From JAPUEK01 sp963815355 (lineage in GTDB: Bacteria > Pseudomonadota > Alphaproteobacteria > Rhodobacterales > Rhodobacteraceae), in the NCBI GenBank assembly GCA_963815355.1, contig CAWFGJ010000013.1, positions 682,001 through 746,000 of the forward strand: a stretch of DNA of 64,000 nt, written 5' to 3'. Each line of letters opens with the position of its first letter. The first letter of the stretch is position 1. A program made the position numbers and the translations under genes. The notes below the pieces were generated by a model. The model ran no database searches. It was not told where the DNA came from and saw nothing but the letters and a program-made list of their open reading frames with translations. Below, in pieces: positions 25,591-35,047 of this stretch.

Positions 25591-27102
25591 ATGCAAAAGT
25601 GGAAATTGGCGGGAAGCACCGCCGCGATTGCGCTTCTTTCGGCCACTGGAGCATGGGCCGACGTTACCCCCGAAGACATTTGGCAAAACTGGCAGGACAT
25701 GAGCGCGTCCTACGGCCAGACCGTCACCACCGACAGTGCTGCGCGCGACGGTGACACACTGGTCGTCACGGGCCTCAAACTGTCCACCGACGACGGCACC
25801 AACAAAATGGACAGCACCATCGGCGAGGTGCGCTTTAAGGACAAAGGCGACGGCACGGTCGAAGTGACCATGTCCGACAGCTACACAATGGCCCTGACCA
25901 CCAAAGGCGGCGAAGAATTCAGCCCCGCCAAGATGGATGTGACCATCTCGCAACCCGGCACCATCGCTCTGGCCAGCGGCACCCCTGAAGAGACCAGCTA
26001 CGCTTTCACCAGCCCCAATGCGACCGTCACGATGAAGGGCATGGAAGGCGCGGATGACGCCGCCTCGACCTTTGAGATGGTGGCAAACCTGACCAACTTC
26101 ACCGGGCGCTACCTTGTGGCGGGTTCGGCGGATGCCAAATCGCTCGACAGCGAATTTGCGCTCGACAACCTTACCCTGACCGTGGACGGCACCGACGCGG
26201 GCGGCAGCAGCAAGGTCAAGATTACCGCCGACGTAGCCGACATCGCGGGCAAGGGCATGGGCAAGGCCGTGGGCATCGACATGGCCGATCTGGCCGCAGC
26301 GCTGAAGGCCGGGCTGACCGTTGACGGCAGCCTGACCCACGGTGCCGTCACCTTCTCGGTCGACGTGGATGAAAACAACGCCCCCTCGAAACTGACCGGG
26401 GCCGCCGCCAGCGGCAACTTTGGGCTGGCAATGGATGCCAGCCGCCTGAAATACACCTCTGGTGGCAAGGGCTTGTCGCTGACCGTCAGCGGCGCGGAAA
26501 TCCCCTTCCCCGAGGTGAAAATCGCCTATGATGAGGCCGCGTTCGACTTCATGATGCCCGTCAGCAAATCCGACACCCCGTCGGACTTCAGCTTTCTGAC
26601 CAAGATCGTCGGCCTGACCGTCTCGGATGAAATCTGGGCCATGCTGGACCCGGGCGCCTCCCTGCCCCGCGATCCGGCCACCTTGATCATCGACACCAAG
26701 GGCACGGCCAAAATGACGGCCGACATGATGAACGAAGCCGAGATGGCCGCTCTGGGTGACGCCCCCCCCGGTGATTTGCTGTCGCTGGATGTGACCGAAC
26801 TGAAGGCCAGCATCGCCGGGGCTGACCTCACGGGCTCCGGGGCTTTCACCTTCGACAACACCGATCTGGAAACCTATGGCGGCATGCCCGCCCCGACCGG
26901 CAAGATCGACCTGAAACTGGTGGGCGGAAATGGCCTGCTGGACAAACTCGTGGCCCTTGGCATGCTGTCAGACGACGACGCCATGGGCGCGCGCATGATG
27001 ATGAGCATGTTCGCCAATCCCGGCGCGGGCCCGGATGAGCTGACCTCCTCGCTGGAATTCAAGGACAAGGGCTTCTACGCCAACGGCCAAAAGCTCCAGT
27101 AA
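25591..27102 (+). CDS. DUF2125 periplasmic protein
   Basis: A 503-residue exported protein with a signal peptide (about 1-23, ending TGAWA). The body is a repetitive beta-rich sequence with many Asp/Gly/Thr turns (for example TVDGTDAGGSSKVKITADV), matching the DUF2125 family that is widespread in Rhodobacterales and of unknown function. The mature protein is acidic and has no Cys, suiting an extracytoplasmic location. It stands alone, divergent from the SDR gene and ending at a clear terminator. A start at 25591 agrees with the signal peptide. Confidence 0.82.
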   Translation: MQKWKLAGSTAAIALLSATGAWADVTPEDIWQNWQDMSASYGQTVTTDSAARDGDTLVVTGLKLSTDDGTNKMDSTIGEVRFKDKGDGTVEVTMSDSYTMALTTKGGEEFSPAKMDVTISQPGTIALASGTPEETSYAFTSPNATVTMKGMEGADDAASTFEMVANLTNFTGRYLVAGSADAKSLDSEFALDNLTLTVDGTDAGGSSKVKITADVADIAGKGMGKAVGIDMADLAAALKAGLTVDGSLTHGAVTFSVDVDENNAPSKLTGAAASGNFGLAMDASRLKYTSGGKGLSLTVSGAEIPFPEVKIAYDEAAFDFMMPVSKSDTPSDFSFLTKIVGLTVSDEIWAMLDPGASLPRDPATLIIDTKGTAKMTADMMNEAEMAALGDAPPGDLLSLDVTELKASIAGADLTGSGAFTFDNTDLETYGGMPAPTGKIDLKLVGGNGLLDKLVALGMLSDDDAMGARMMMSMFANPGAGPDELTSSLEFKDKGFYANGQKLQ

Positions 27103-27117
27103 CCAACCAAATGCGCC

Positions 27118-27148
27118 GCAAAGGCCGCCTGTCACGGGCGGCCTTTGC
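27118..27148 (+). terminator. Rho-independent-type terminator after the DUF2125 gene
   Basis: A 12-bp stem (27118-27129 with 27137-27148, GCAAAGGCCGCC) with loop TGTCACG. It lies 16 bases after the stop codon at 27102. The T-run is short (TTT inside the stem), so efficiency may be moderate. Confidence 0.75.
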
Positions 27149-27239
27149 CATGCGCTCCGCACCGCAAAGGGGTTGAACTTCCTGCGCGAACCATGACTCT
27201 ACGCACTGATCCGCGCCTCCGCCGGAACGAAGGAACCCA

Positions 27240-28583
27240 ATGCCCGCACCGCTTGCCGATCTTGCACCCGCCTTGCTCGACGCCGCCCTTCGCGCCGGGG
27301 CCGAGGCGGCGGACGCCATCGCCCTCCAAGGCCGCTCGCAATCCATCGACATCCGGCAAGGTCGGCTTGAACAGGCCGAACGGGCCGAGGGCGTGGAAAT
27401 TGGCTTGCGTGTGCTGATCGGCGGCAGACAGGCCTGCGTGTCCGCTTCCGACATCTCTGCCGCCACGATTGAACGGCTGGCCGAACGCGCCGTCGCCATG
27501 GCGCGCGAAGCCCCGAACGACCCCTATGCCGGGCTTGCCGACGCAGCCGACCTTGCCACCGGCTGGGATCTGGACACCCTGCAACTTGCCGATCCCACCC
27601 CCGAACCCAGCGCCGCCTCATTGGAATCCGATGCCCGCGCCGCCGAGGCAGCCGCCCTTGAAAGCGCGGGGATCACCCAAGTCGAAGCCTCCTCAGGTTA
27701 CGCCGCAAGACAGGTCTATGTCGCTGCCACCAATGGCTTTTTTGGCCACTACGCGCGCAGCTCGCGCTCGACCTCAGCCGTCGCCTTCACCGGCGAAGGC
27801 ACCGGGATGGAACGTGATTATGCGGGCGAGGGTCGGGTTTTTCAGGCTGATATGCCCGACGCCACCGCGATCGGAACGCTGGCGGCAGAGCGCGCCCTGG
27901 CCCGGCGCGGCTCTGTCAAACCCAAGACCGGAAGCTATCCGGTCCTGTTTGATGAACGGGTTGCCGCCTCCCTGATTGGCCATCTGTTGGGCGCGGTCAA
28001 CGGCACATCCATCGCGCGCGGCTCATCGTTTTTGCGCGACAAACTGGGTCAGCAAGTGCTGCCCGAGGGGCTTTCGATCACCGAAGACCCGCTGCGCCCT
28101 CGCGTTTCCGGCAGCCGCCCGTTTGATGCCGAAGGGCTGCAGACCCAAAGGCGAATGATCGTTCAGAATGGCATCCTGATGGGCTGGACGCTGGACCTTG
28201 CGACTGCCCGTCAGTTGGGGGTGCGCTCAACCGGCAACGCCACACGCGGCACGTCGGCCCCGCCGTCGCCCTCGACCAGCAACATCGACCTGACCCAAGG
28301 CAGCGCCAGCCGCAGCGACCTGATCCGCGATATGGGAACCGGGCTGCTGGTCACCTCGATGATCGGCTCTACCATCAACCCGATCACCGGCGACTACTCG
28401 CGCGGGGCGTCAGGTTTTTGGGTTGAGGGGGGCGAAATCCGCTTTCCCGTCAACGAATGCACCATCGCGGGAAACCTACACGCCATGCTGCGCGGGCTGA
28501 TCCCGGCCAATGACGCAAAGATGCATCTGGCGACCCGCGTGCCCAGCCTTTTGGTGGAAGGCATGACGCTTGCCGGGGCCTGA
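27240..28583 (+). CDS. pmbA: PmbA/TldE, partner of the TldD metallopeptidase
   Basis: A 447-residue protein of the TldD/PmbA family. It lacks the zinc HExxxH motif of TldD, as expected for the non-catalytic TldE (PmbA) partner, and has the normal C-terminal barrel (for example GSTINPITGDYSRGASGFWV, then VNECTIAGNLHAML). TldD/TldE degrade unfolded or modified peptides and process some peptide products such as microcin and PQQ-type precursors. No tldD gene is in this window. The stop overlaps the start of cysQ by 14 bases. A good ribosome site (GAACGAAGGAACC) precedes the ATG. Confidence 0.92.
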   Translation: MPAPLADLAPALLDAALRAGAEAADAIALQGRSQSIDIRQGRLEQAERAEGVEIGLRVLIGGRQACVSASDISAATIERLAERAVAMAREAPNDPYAGLADAADLATGWDLDTLQLADPTPEPSAASLESDARAAEAAALESAGITQVEASSGYAARQVYVAATNGFFGHYARSSRSTSAVAFTGEGTGMERDYAGEGRVFQADMPDATAIGTLAAERALARRGSVKPKTGSYPVLFDERVAASLIGHLLGAVNGTSIARGSSFLRDKLGQQVLPEGLSITEDPLRPRVSGSRPFDAEGLQTQRRMIVQNGILMGWTLDLATARQLGVRSTGNATRGTSAPPSPSTSNIDLTQGSASRSDLIRDMGTGLLVTSMIGSTINPITGDYSRGASGFWVEGGEIRFPVNECTIAGNLHAMLRGLIPANDAKMHLATRVPSLLVEGMTLAGA

Positions 28584-29343
28584 TCTGACCCTTTTGATCG
28601 AAGCGGCGCAAGACGCCGGGATGATCGCCATGCGCTATTGGAGGGCCGAGCCAAAGGTCTGGGAGAAAACCGACCAAGGCCCGGTGTCCGAGGCTGACAT
28701 CGCCGTGAATGACATGCTGCAAGAGCGGCTCTGTGGCGCCCGCCCCGCCTATGGCTGGCTGTCCGAAGAGTCCCCGGATACCGCGGAACGGTTGCAGATT
28801 GACCAGCTGTTCATCGTTGATCCCATCGACGGGACGCGCGCCTTCATTGCTGGCGAAAAGCACTTTTCCCACTCGCTCGCGATTGTCCGCGCCGGTGTGG
28901 TGGTGGCGGGGGTCGTGCACGTTCCGGCCTTGGCGCAAACCTATGCGGCAGAGATCGACGGCCCCGCCCTGCTGAACGGCGACCCGATTCAGCCGCGCCA
29001 TGCCGCACGCATTGATGATGCTAACCTTCTGATGTCAAAGGCAGTTCTGACCCCTGAACACTGGCACGGCCCGGTTCCAGCCTTGCGCCGAAGCTTTCGG
29101 TCTTCCATCGCATATCGGCTGTGCCTCGTGGCCGATGGCAGCTTTGACGGCATGATCAACCTGCGCGACAGTTGGGAATGGGACATTGCCGCCGGGCATT
29201 TGATCGCCGCGCGGGCGGGAGCAATGGTTACGGATCGCGACGGCGGGCCGATCCTTTTCAACACGCCACAGGCCAAATCGGCCGGGATTCTGGCGGCCCC
29301 ACCGGTCCTGCATGACAGCCTTATGACCCGCATGAAACGATAA
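28570..29343 (+). CDS. Inositol-monophosphatase-type 3'(2'),5'-bisphosphate nucleotidase (CysQ type), TTG start
   Basis: A 257-residue Mg-dependent phosphatase of the inositol monophosphatase family. The metal-binding motifs are WLSEESPD, DPIDGTRAF (about residues 88-96) and WEWDIAAG (about 202-209). CysQ-type enzymes hydrolyse the 3'-phosphoadenosine phosphate formed in sulfate assimilation, but inositol or other sugar phosphates are possible substrates. The only early initiation codon in the frame is TTG at 28570, since a stop lies two codons before it, and the family's N-terminal helix (LLIEAAQDAGMIAMRYW) requires it. The overlap with pmbA suggests translational coupling. The stop codon is part of the terminator stem that follows. 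Confidence 0.88.
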   Translation: MPGPDLTLLIEAAQDAGMIAMRYWRAEPKVWEKTDQGPVSEADIAVNDMLQERLCGARPAYGWLSEESPDTAERLQIDQLFIVDPIDGTRAFIAGEKHFSHSLAIVRAGVVVAGVVHVPALAQTYAAEIDGPALLNGDPIQPRHAARIDDANLLMSKAVLTPEHWHGPVPALRRSFRSSIAYRLCLVADGSFDGMINLRDSWEWDIAAGHLIAARAGAMVTDRDGGPILFNTPQAKSAGILAAPPVLHDSLMTRMKR

Positions 29344-29364
29344 GGCCGCCCGAAGGCGGCCTTA
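29341..29364 (+). terminator. Terminator hairpin after cysQ, stem includes the stop codon
   Basis: A 10-bp stem (29341-29350 with 29355-29364, TAAGGCCGCC) around a CGAA tetraloop. It starts inside the last codon of the cysQ-type gene and lies 20 bases before the end of the convergent helicase gene, so it may serve both sides. Confidence 0.8.
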
Positions 29365-29384
29365 TCTGAACACTCATTCAGCGC

Positions 29385-31745
29385 TTAGGATTTCGGACGC
29401 TTCGGCGGCACAAACCGCGACGAAGTATCCCGGGCATCGCTGCGCGGTGCCGCCGGTTTGGCTTTGGTGAACGGCTTTTTCTCTGCGCCTGTGCTTTTGA
29501 ACCCACCCGGTTTCGGGCCTGGCTTTTTGGCAAAGGCGCGCGGCTCTACAGCGTCCGACTTCGGGCTGTAGGGACGTGCGGGCCGATCGCCGTCAGCACG
29601 CGGTTTGAACCCGGTGCCTTCAGCAGAGTGGCTCTTGTAGCCCGTTGCCCGCGCGGGCTTGGCGTCCGACCCGCCGTGCGACTTGAAGCCAGCCGATTTG
29701 GGCTTATCCCCAGCCGCCCAACGCGGCTTGGCCGGGCCATCTTCGCGCTTGGCATAAGGCTTGGCCGCACCATCTTCGCGCTTGGCATAAGGTTTGGCCG
29801 CACCGTCCTCGCGCTTGGCGTAGGGCTTGGCCGCACCGTCTTCGCGCTTGGCATAAGGCTTGGACGGCCCGTCTTCGCGCTTGGCATAGGTCTTGCGCGG
29901 GGCGTCCTCGCGGGGTGCATAGGGTTTGCGATCGCTGTCTTCACGCTTGGCATAGGGCTTGCGCGGGGCGTCCTCGCGCGCCGCATCGGGCTTGTAGTCA
30001 GCGGGCGGGGCCGCCGGATCATCCTCGACAATGCGGGGCGGCTTCGGCGTATAGGTCCGCTCCTCGCGCGCTTCGCGGGGCGCGCGCGGGGCTGCCGGGG
30101 CAGCGGCACGAGGCGCACGCGGCGCGCGCACCGGACGCTCAGGGCGATCCATCGAAGGCTCACCCTCCATCCGCGTCATCACCAGCCCGCTGTCGATTTC
30201 CTGCGTCGCGGCAAAGCGACCGGCAACCGCTTCGGCGATCTGGATAAATGTCTGGTCCTCTTGCACACGAATTGCTCCGATGCTGTCCTTGGCGATCCCA
30301 CCGGCATCGCAAACCTTGGGCAGCAACCAGCGCGCTTCGGCGCGACCCGCCCGGCCAACCGACAGGTTGAACCAGACCGAAGGCCCAAACTCCCCACGCT
30401 CGCGCGGGGCAGCCGCCGCGGCGCCGCTGGGCGGTGCCACGTTCGACAACTCTTCCGGAGCCGAGCGCCCCTCACGCCATAGCCGCACAAAAGCGGCGGC
30501 CACGTTTTCGGCACCGTAGCGTTCCAGCAAAGCGGCGGCCATCGGCGCCTCTTCCCCGACGTCGGCGGCCAAAGTGCCGTGCTCCAACAGCCGCGAATCA
30601 TCTTTCGCCTGCACGTCATCCGCGCTCGGGGCGTTGCCCCATTCGGCCACAACCTTGGCCCCTTGCAACAAACGCTGGGCCTTGCGGAACTCTGCCGGCA
30701 CCACGATCAGCGCGGACACGCCCTTTTGACCCGCGCGACCCGTCCGGCCCGACCGGTGCAGCAGCACGTCAGAGTTGGTCGGCAGGTCAGCGTGGATCAC
30801 CAGTTCCAGACCCGGAAGGTCGATCCCGCGTGCCGCCACGTCCGTGGCAATACACACACGGGCCCGACCGTCGCGCAGCGCTTGCAGCGCATGCATCCGT
30901 TCCGATTGCGACAGCTCACCCGACAGCGCCACGACCTGAAAACCGCGGTTCCCCATGCGGGCCAGCAGGTGGTTCACATTGGCGCGGGTTTTGCAGAACA
31001 CGATTGCCGTTTGCGCTTCGTAAAAGCGCAAGGCATTGAAAATAGCGTGTTCTCTATCACGAACGGCGACTGAGAGCGCGCGATATTCGATATCGACGTG
31101 CTGCTTGGCTTCGCCCTGCGCCTGAATGCGCAACGCATCGCGCTGGAAGGTGCGGGCCAGTTCGGCGATCTCTTTCGGCACGGTGGCCGAGAACATCAAC
31201 GTGCGGCGACCGTCTGGCGCGGCCTGCAGGATGAACTCCAGATCCTCGCGGAAACCCAGATCCAGCATCTCGTCGGCTTCGTCCAGAACGGCGGCGCGCA
31301 GGCCCGACAGGTCCAGCGAGCGGCGCTCGATATGGTCGCGCAAGCGGCCCGGTGTGCCGACAACGATATGCGCGCCGCGTTCCAGAACCCGCTTTTCTGC
31401 GCGGTAATCCATGCCGCCAACGCAGGTGGCGATCTTGGCCCCGGTCTGGCCATAGAGCCATTCCAGTTCGCGCGCGACTTGCTGGGCAAGTTCCCGCGTC
31501 GGCGCAATGATCAGCGCGACCGGCACATCTGCATAAAGCAGCTGATCATTACCGCCCAGAATTTCCGGCGCGATGGCAAGCCCGAAAGCCACCGTCTTGC
31601 CCGAACCTGTCTGTGCGGAAACCAGTGCGTCGCGCCCGTTGACACCCTCGGCCAGCATAGCGCTTTGAACGGCGGTAAGGGTTTCATACCCTTTAGCCGC
31701 CAAGGCCGCGGCCAACGGCGCGGCAATACCCATATCTTGCATCAT
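29385..31745 (-). CDS. DEAD-box RNA helicase with repetitive C-terminal tail
   Basis: A 786-residue ATP-dependent RNA helicase. The Q motif and Walker A (AQTGSGKT) are near the N-terminus, then VLDEADEML (DEAD), SATVP (motif III) and HRSGRTGR (motif VI). A DbpA/CsdA-like RNA-binding domain follows at about residues 430-520. Residues beyond about 540 are low complexity, with seven tandem copies of an 11-residue unit, KPYAKREDGAA and variants, and Lys/Arg-Pro stretches that should bind RNA. It suits ribosome assembly or cold adaptation. The start at 31745 is preferred to a far upstream codon because GGAAAAG precedes it; the MM pair leaves a one-codon doubt. Confidence 0.92.
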   Translation of the reverse strand: MMQDMGIAAPLAAALAAKGYETLTAVQSAMLAEGVNGRDALVSAQTGSGKTVAFGLAIAPEILGGNDQLLYADVPVALIIAPTRELAQQVARELEWLYGQTGAKIATCVGGMDYRAEKRVLERGAHIVVGTPGRLRDHIERRSLDLSGLRAAVLDEADEMLDLGFREDLEFILQAAPDGRRTLMFSATVPKEIAELARTFQRDALRIQAQGEAKQHVDIEYRALSVAVRDREHAIFNALRFYEAQTAIVFCKTRANVNHLLARMGNRGFQVVALSGELSQSERMHALQALRDGRARVCIATDVAARGIDLPGLELVIHADLPTNSDVLLHRSGRTGRAGQKGVSALIVVPAEFRKAQRLLQGAKVVAEWGNAPSADDVQAKDDSRLLEHGTLAADVGEEAPMAAALLERYGAENVAAAFVRLWREGRSAPEELSNVAPPSGAAAAAPRERGEFGPSVWFNLSVGRAGRAEARWLLPKVCDAGGIAKDSIGAIRVQEDQTFIQIAEAVAGRFAATQEIDSGLVMTRMEGEPSMDRPERPVRAPRAPRAAAPAAPRAPREAREERTYTPKPPRIVEDDPAAPPADYKPDAAREDAPRKPYAKREDSDRKPYAPREDAPRKTYAKREDGPSKPYAKREDGAAKPYAKREDGAAKPYAKREDGAAKPYAKREDGPAKPRWAAGDKPKSAGFKSHGGSDAKPARATGYKSHSAEGTGFKPRADGDRPARPYSPKSDAVEPRAFAKKPGPKPGGFKSTGAEKKPFTKAKPAAPRSDARDTSSRFVPPKRPKS
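29731..29980 (-). repeat. In-frame 33-bp tandem repeats encoding KPYAKREDGAA-type units
   Basis: About seven 33-bp units within the helicase gene encode an 11-residue repeat, with near-identical middle units (three GAAKPYAKRED) and more diverged outer ones (PRKPYAKREDS, DRKPYAPRED, PRKTYAKRED). The near identity at DNA level suggests recent duplication or frequent copy-number change. Confidence 0.9.
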
Positions 31746-31910
31746 CTTTTCCAAAAAGGGGGGCGCAGTCTTGCGCCCGTGAAGCCCAAACGGCACCTCA
31801 TCCCCTTTGCGCCCAAGGCCTCCCCGCCCGCGGCGCCCCGGAATTCTCGGGCCGAAGGGGGCCTCATACAGGCAACAGACGCCGCTGTATAGCCCCACCC
31901 GGCCCAAGCA

Positions 31911-33209
31911 TTAGCTTTCGCGGAAGGCCAGCCCGAAATAATCGGTAAACGGCTTGAGCAGATAGGCCATCGGCGAGCGCGATCCGGTCTCAATAAACGC
32001 CTGCACTGGCATCCCCGGCAAGAGTGTCTGGTCCTTCAACCGATCCAGTTGCCCGTCATCCGGCACGATTTCCGCCCGGTAATAGGTGGCCCCGGTGCGT
32101 TGATCGGTCAGCGCATCGGCCGAGATCGTGGCGATGTGGCCCCAGATTTCCGGCGTGCTGCGCGCTGAAAACGCCGGGAAAACCAGCCGCACCTTCTGGC
32201 CCACATGCACTTCATCCACGTGCAAGGGCGAGATCTGGGTGTTGATCACCAAGGGCCGGTCCTGCGGAATGATATACAGCAACACATCCGCCGGGCGCAG
32301 CACGGACCGCGGCGCTGTCACCTGCATGCCAAGCACCAATCCCGCCACCGGGGCGCGCACATCCAGCCGCGCGATCCGCTCGACCAAAGCGCGGCGGCGT
32401 TCGGCCAATTCCAAAAGCTGCGGACCAAGATCGCGCAATTGGGTGACCGCCTCTTCCCGGCGCACCGCGGCTAGGCGCAGGATTTCAAGATCCACCTCGG
32501 TCGCGCGCCCTTCAGCTTCGGCGCGTGAGGCGATCAGTTCGCCGACATCGCCCTGCATTCGCGCCGCCTCGCGCTCCAGCGCCAGCACCCGGCTGGATTG
32601 GGCAAGCCCTTTGGCCAGCAGGGCCTGCTGATCGACCAGCTCTTTCTGGATCAGCGCCAGTTGTTCTGCCATGGCGCGCTGCTGGGCATCGACCCCGTCG
32701 ATCTGCGACGAGATCTGGCTGGAGCGGCGCTGCAACTGCTCGCTTTGCTTGGTCACGGATTCGCGTCTGGCAAAGAACAAGCCGCGCTGGCCCTCAATCT
32801 GTTCGGCAACCTCGGGGCGGGTCTTGGCCAGTTCGGCCAGCTCGCCGCCAAAGACCGGATCGCTGGCGTCGTCGCGTTCGGCCGAAAGGCGCTCGCGGCG
32901 GGCCATCAGTTCGAACAACTGGCCCTCGACGATCGCCAGTTCGGATTTAAGCAGCGACCCGTCCAGCCGGATCAAAAGATCTCCTGCCTTGACGGCCTGC
33001 GCCTCTTTAACCGCAATCTCTTCAACCACGCCGCCATCCGGGTGCTGCACGACCTGCCGGTTTTCCGCCACCTCAATCTGCCCCGAAGACACCACCGCCC
33101 CGTCGATAGAGGTCAAGACACTCCACCCCCCGAAACCGCCGACCAGCAGAAAAAGCGTCACCATCCCGATGATGACCGAGCGGCGCGCAGACAGAACAGA
33201 GCCGCTCAT
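31911..33209 (-). CDS. Type I secretion membrane-fusion (HlyD/PrtE-type) protein
   Basis: A 432-residue periplasmic adaptor. A single N-terminal membrane segment (about residues 12-32) leads to the lipoyl-like region VVQHPDGGVVEEIAVKEAQAVKAGDLLIRL, a long coiled-coil hairpin (about 100-280, with many Glu/Gln/Arg heptads), and a beta-barrel region near LDVRAPVAGLVLGMQV. It bridges the inner-membrane ABC exporter to an outer-membrane TolC-type channel. It is coupled by an ATGA overlap to the upstream ABC gene. No TolC-like channel or secreted substrate gene is in the window, so cargo is unknown. Confidence 0.93.
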   Translation of the reverse strand: MSGSVLSARRSVIIGMVTLFLLVGGFGGWSVLTSIDGAVVSSGQIEVAENRQVVQHPDGGVVEEIAVKEAQAVKAGDLLIRLDGSLLKSELAIVEGQLFELMARRERLSAERDDASDPVFGGELAELAKTRPEVAEQIEGQRGLFFARRESVTKQSEQLQRRSSQISSQIDGVDAQQRAMAEQLALIQKELVDQQALLAKGLAQSSRVLALEREAARMQGDVGELIASRAEAEGRATEVDLEILRLAAVRREEAVTQLRDLGPQLLELAERRRALVERIARLDVRAPVAGLVLGMQVTAPRSVLRPADVLLYIIPQDRPLVINTQISPLHVDEVHVGQKVRLVFPAFSARSTPEIWGHIATISADALTDQRTGATYYRAEIVPDDGQLDRLKDQTLLPGMPVQAFIETGSRSPMAYLLKPFTDYFGLAFRES

Positions 33210-34942
33210 GACACGCCTCCTGGCCCGCTGGACCTGACGATTTCGGTGTGGTTCTTGACCATTTCCCGCAGCACCTGATCGCGCGGACCAAAGGCGCGAC
33301 GCATGCCATCTTCCATCACCAGCAACAGATCACACTCCTGTATCGCCGCCGGACGGTGGGCCATGATCAAAACCGACCCGCCCCGCGCCTTCATCTCGCG
33401 GATCGCAAGGTTCAGCGCCAGCGTCCCGTCGTTGTCGAGGTTAGAGTTCGGCTCATCCAGCACCAACAGCACCGGATCGCCGTAAAGCGCCCGCGCCAGA
33501 CCAATCCGCTGCATCTGCCCGCCGGACAAGCGCCCCCCAAGTGCTGTGATGCGGGTGTCATAGCCGTCTGGCAATTTGACGATCATGTCATGCGCCGCCG
33601 CCGCCTTGGCCGCAGCTACCACCGCCGCTGAATCCGGTGCGGCTTGCAGGCGCGCGATGTTGTCGGCGATCGTGCCTTCGAACAGCGTCACCCGCTGCGG
33701 CAAATAGCCGATATAGCTGCCCAACCGGTCCGGGTCATATTGCTCCAGCGTGGCACCATCCAGCCGCACCTTGCCGCCCGCCGGTTTCCACACCCCGATC
33801 AGCGCCCGCGCGAGCGAGGATTTCCCTGCCCCCGACGGCCCGATCACGCCCAGCGCTTGCCCGGGGTCCAGCCGGAACGACACCATCCGCAGCACGGCCT
33901 GTGTCTCACCGGGCGGCACGACCGTCAGGCTCTGCGCCTCCAGCACCGCCTTGGGGCGCGGCAGTTCTGTCCGCTCGGGCTCGGCGGGAACCCGCGTCAG
34001 CAGTTCCGCCAAACGCCGCTGGCCTTCCTGCGCCCGCGTCACCACCGACCACTGCCCCACCGCCTGTTCAATCGGCTGCAAGGCCCGCCCCATCAGGATT
34101 GACCCCGCGATCATCGCGCCGCCGCTCATCTCTCCGCGCAGCACCAGCCACGCACCCGCCCCCAGCATCGCCGATTGCAAAAACATCCGGAAGGTTTTGG
34201 AGACAGAGCCAAACCGCGACCCCAGATCCCCCGCCGTCAATCCCTGTTCCAGCGCCGCGTTGCGCGCGCCGTGCCAGCGGTCAAAGGCCGCTCCTGTCAT
34301 GCCCATCGCCTGCACGGCCTCGGCCTCAGTCTTGATCAGGTCCGCCATCCGCTCAGCCTGCATGGCCAACTGGTTGGATTTGTTGATCGGCGCCTCGGTC
34401 ATCCGCTGGTTCAGCACCGTCAACACAATCAGGAACACCCCACCCGCCACCGAAATCCACCCCAGCATCGGGTGAAACACGAAAATCGCCGCAATGAAGA
34501 ACGGGGTCCAAGGGATATCAAACAGCGCCACCATCACCGGAGACGCCCAAAGCCGCTGCACCGCTTCAAGATCGCGCTGCGCCGCCAGCGCCACCGGATC
34601 ATTGGGCTGGGCGGTCAGCCGCTTCATCGCCGCCCCAAAGACCCGGCGGTCCAGCCGGTCCTGTATCTTGGCCCCGATCCGCGCCATGATCCGCGACCGG
34701 GTGTTTTCCAAAACACCCATCGCCAGAAACAAAAAGGCCGCAAGCACCGACAGCGCCACCAACGTCGCCTCAGACCGGCTGCCCAGCACCCGGTCATAGA
34801 CCTGCAACATATAAAGCGGCCCGGTCAGCAGCAGTAAATTGACGAAAACCGAAAACAATCCGACCGCCCATAACAGGCCCCGCTGCCCCGATCGGGCGGC
34901 CCGAAGCTCTGCCGCGCCCCGGCGATATTCACTCTGTCCCAT
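33206..34942 (-). CDS. Type I secretion ABC transporter (PrtD-type ATPase/permease)
   Basis: A 578-residue fused permease-ATPase. Residues 20-300 hold the membrane domain (GLLWAVGLFSVFVNLLLL and further spans) and residues 340-570 the ATPase: Walker A GPSGAGKSS, signature LSGGQMQRIGLARAL, Walker B LLVLDEPNSNLD. It lacks the N-terminal C39-like domain of HlyB-type exporters, as in PrtD/AprD transporters that export metalloproteases, lipases or S-layer proteins. The start at MGQSEY is preferred over a codon nine residues earlier, which is only loosely supported. It heads a two-gene unit with the HlyD-like adaptor. Confidence 0.93.
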   Translation of the reverse strand: MGQSEYRRGAAELRAARSGQRGLLWAVGLFSVFVNLLLLTGPLYMLQVYDRVLGSRSEATLVALSVLAAFLFLAMGVLENTRSRIMARIGAKIQDRLDRRVFGAAMKRLTAQPNDPVALAAQRDLEAVQRLWASPVMVALFDIPWTPFFIAAIFVFHPMLGWISVAGGVFLIVLTVLNQRMTEAPINKSNQLAMQAERMADLIKTEAEAVQAMGMTGAAFDRWHGARNAALEQGLTAGDLGSRFGSVSKTFRMFLQSAMLGAGAWLVLRGEMSGGAMIAGSILMGRALQPIEQAVGQWSVVTRAQEGQRRLAELLTRVPAEPERTELPRPKAVLEAQSLTVVPPGETQAVLRMVSFRLDPGQALGVIGPSGAGKSSLARALIGVWKPAGGKVRLDGATLEQYDPDRLGSYIGYLPQRVTLFEGTIADNIARLQAAPDSAAVVAAAKAAAAHDMIVKLPDGYDTRITALGGRLSGGQMQRIGLARALYGDPVLLVLDEPNSNLDNDGTLALNLAIREMKARGGSVLIMAHRPAAIQECDLLLVMEDGMRRAFGPRDQVLREMVKNHTEIVRSSGPGGVS

Positions 34943-35047
34943 GCCTGCACCTGCTAGGCCGACCCACACGGGTATCGGCGGAAATCAACCTGCGTCACCT
35001 CACAGCCACGCTTGGCCGTTGTCTTGCGCGGGGGCGCGGCTTATCCC

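Noticed and set aside
29731..29980. Tandem 33-bp repeats as a possible CRISPR or minisatellite array
   Set aside because: They are in frame inside a helicase gene with no spacers and encode an 11-residue protein repeat.
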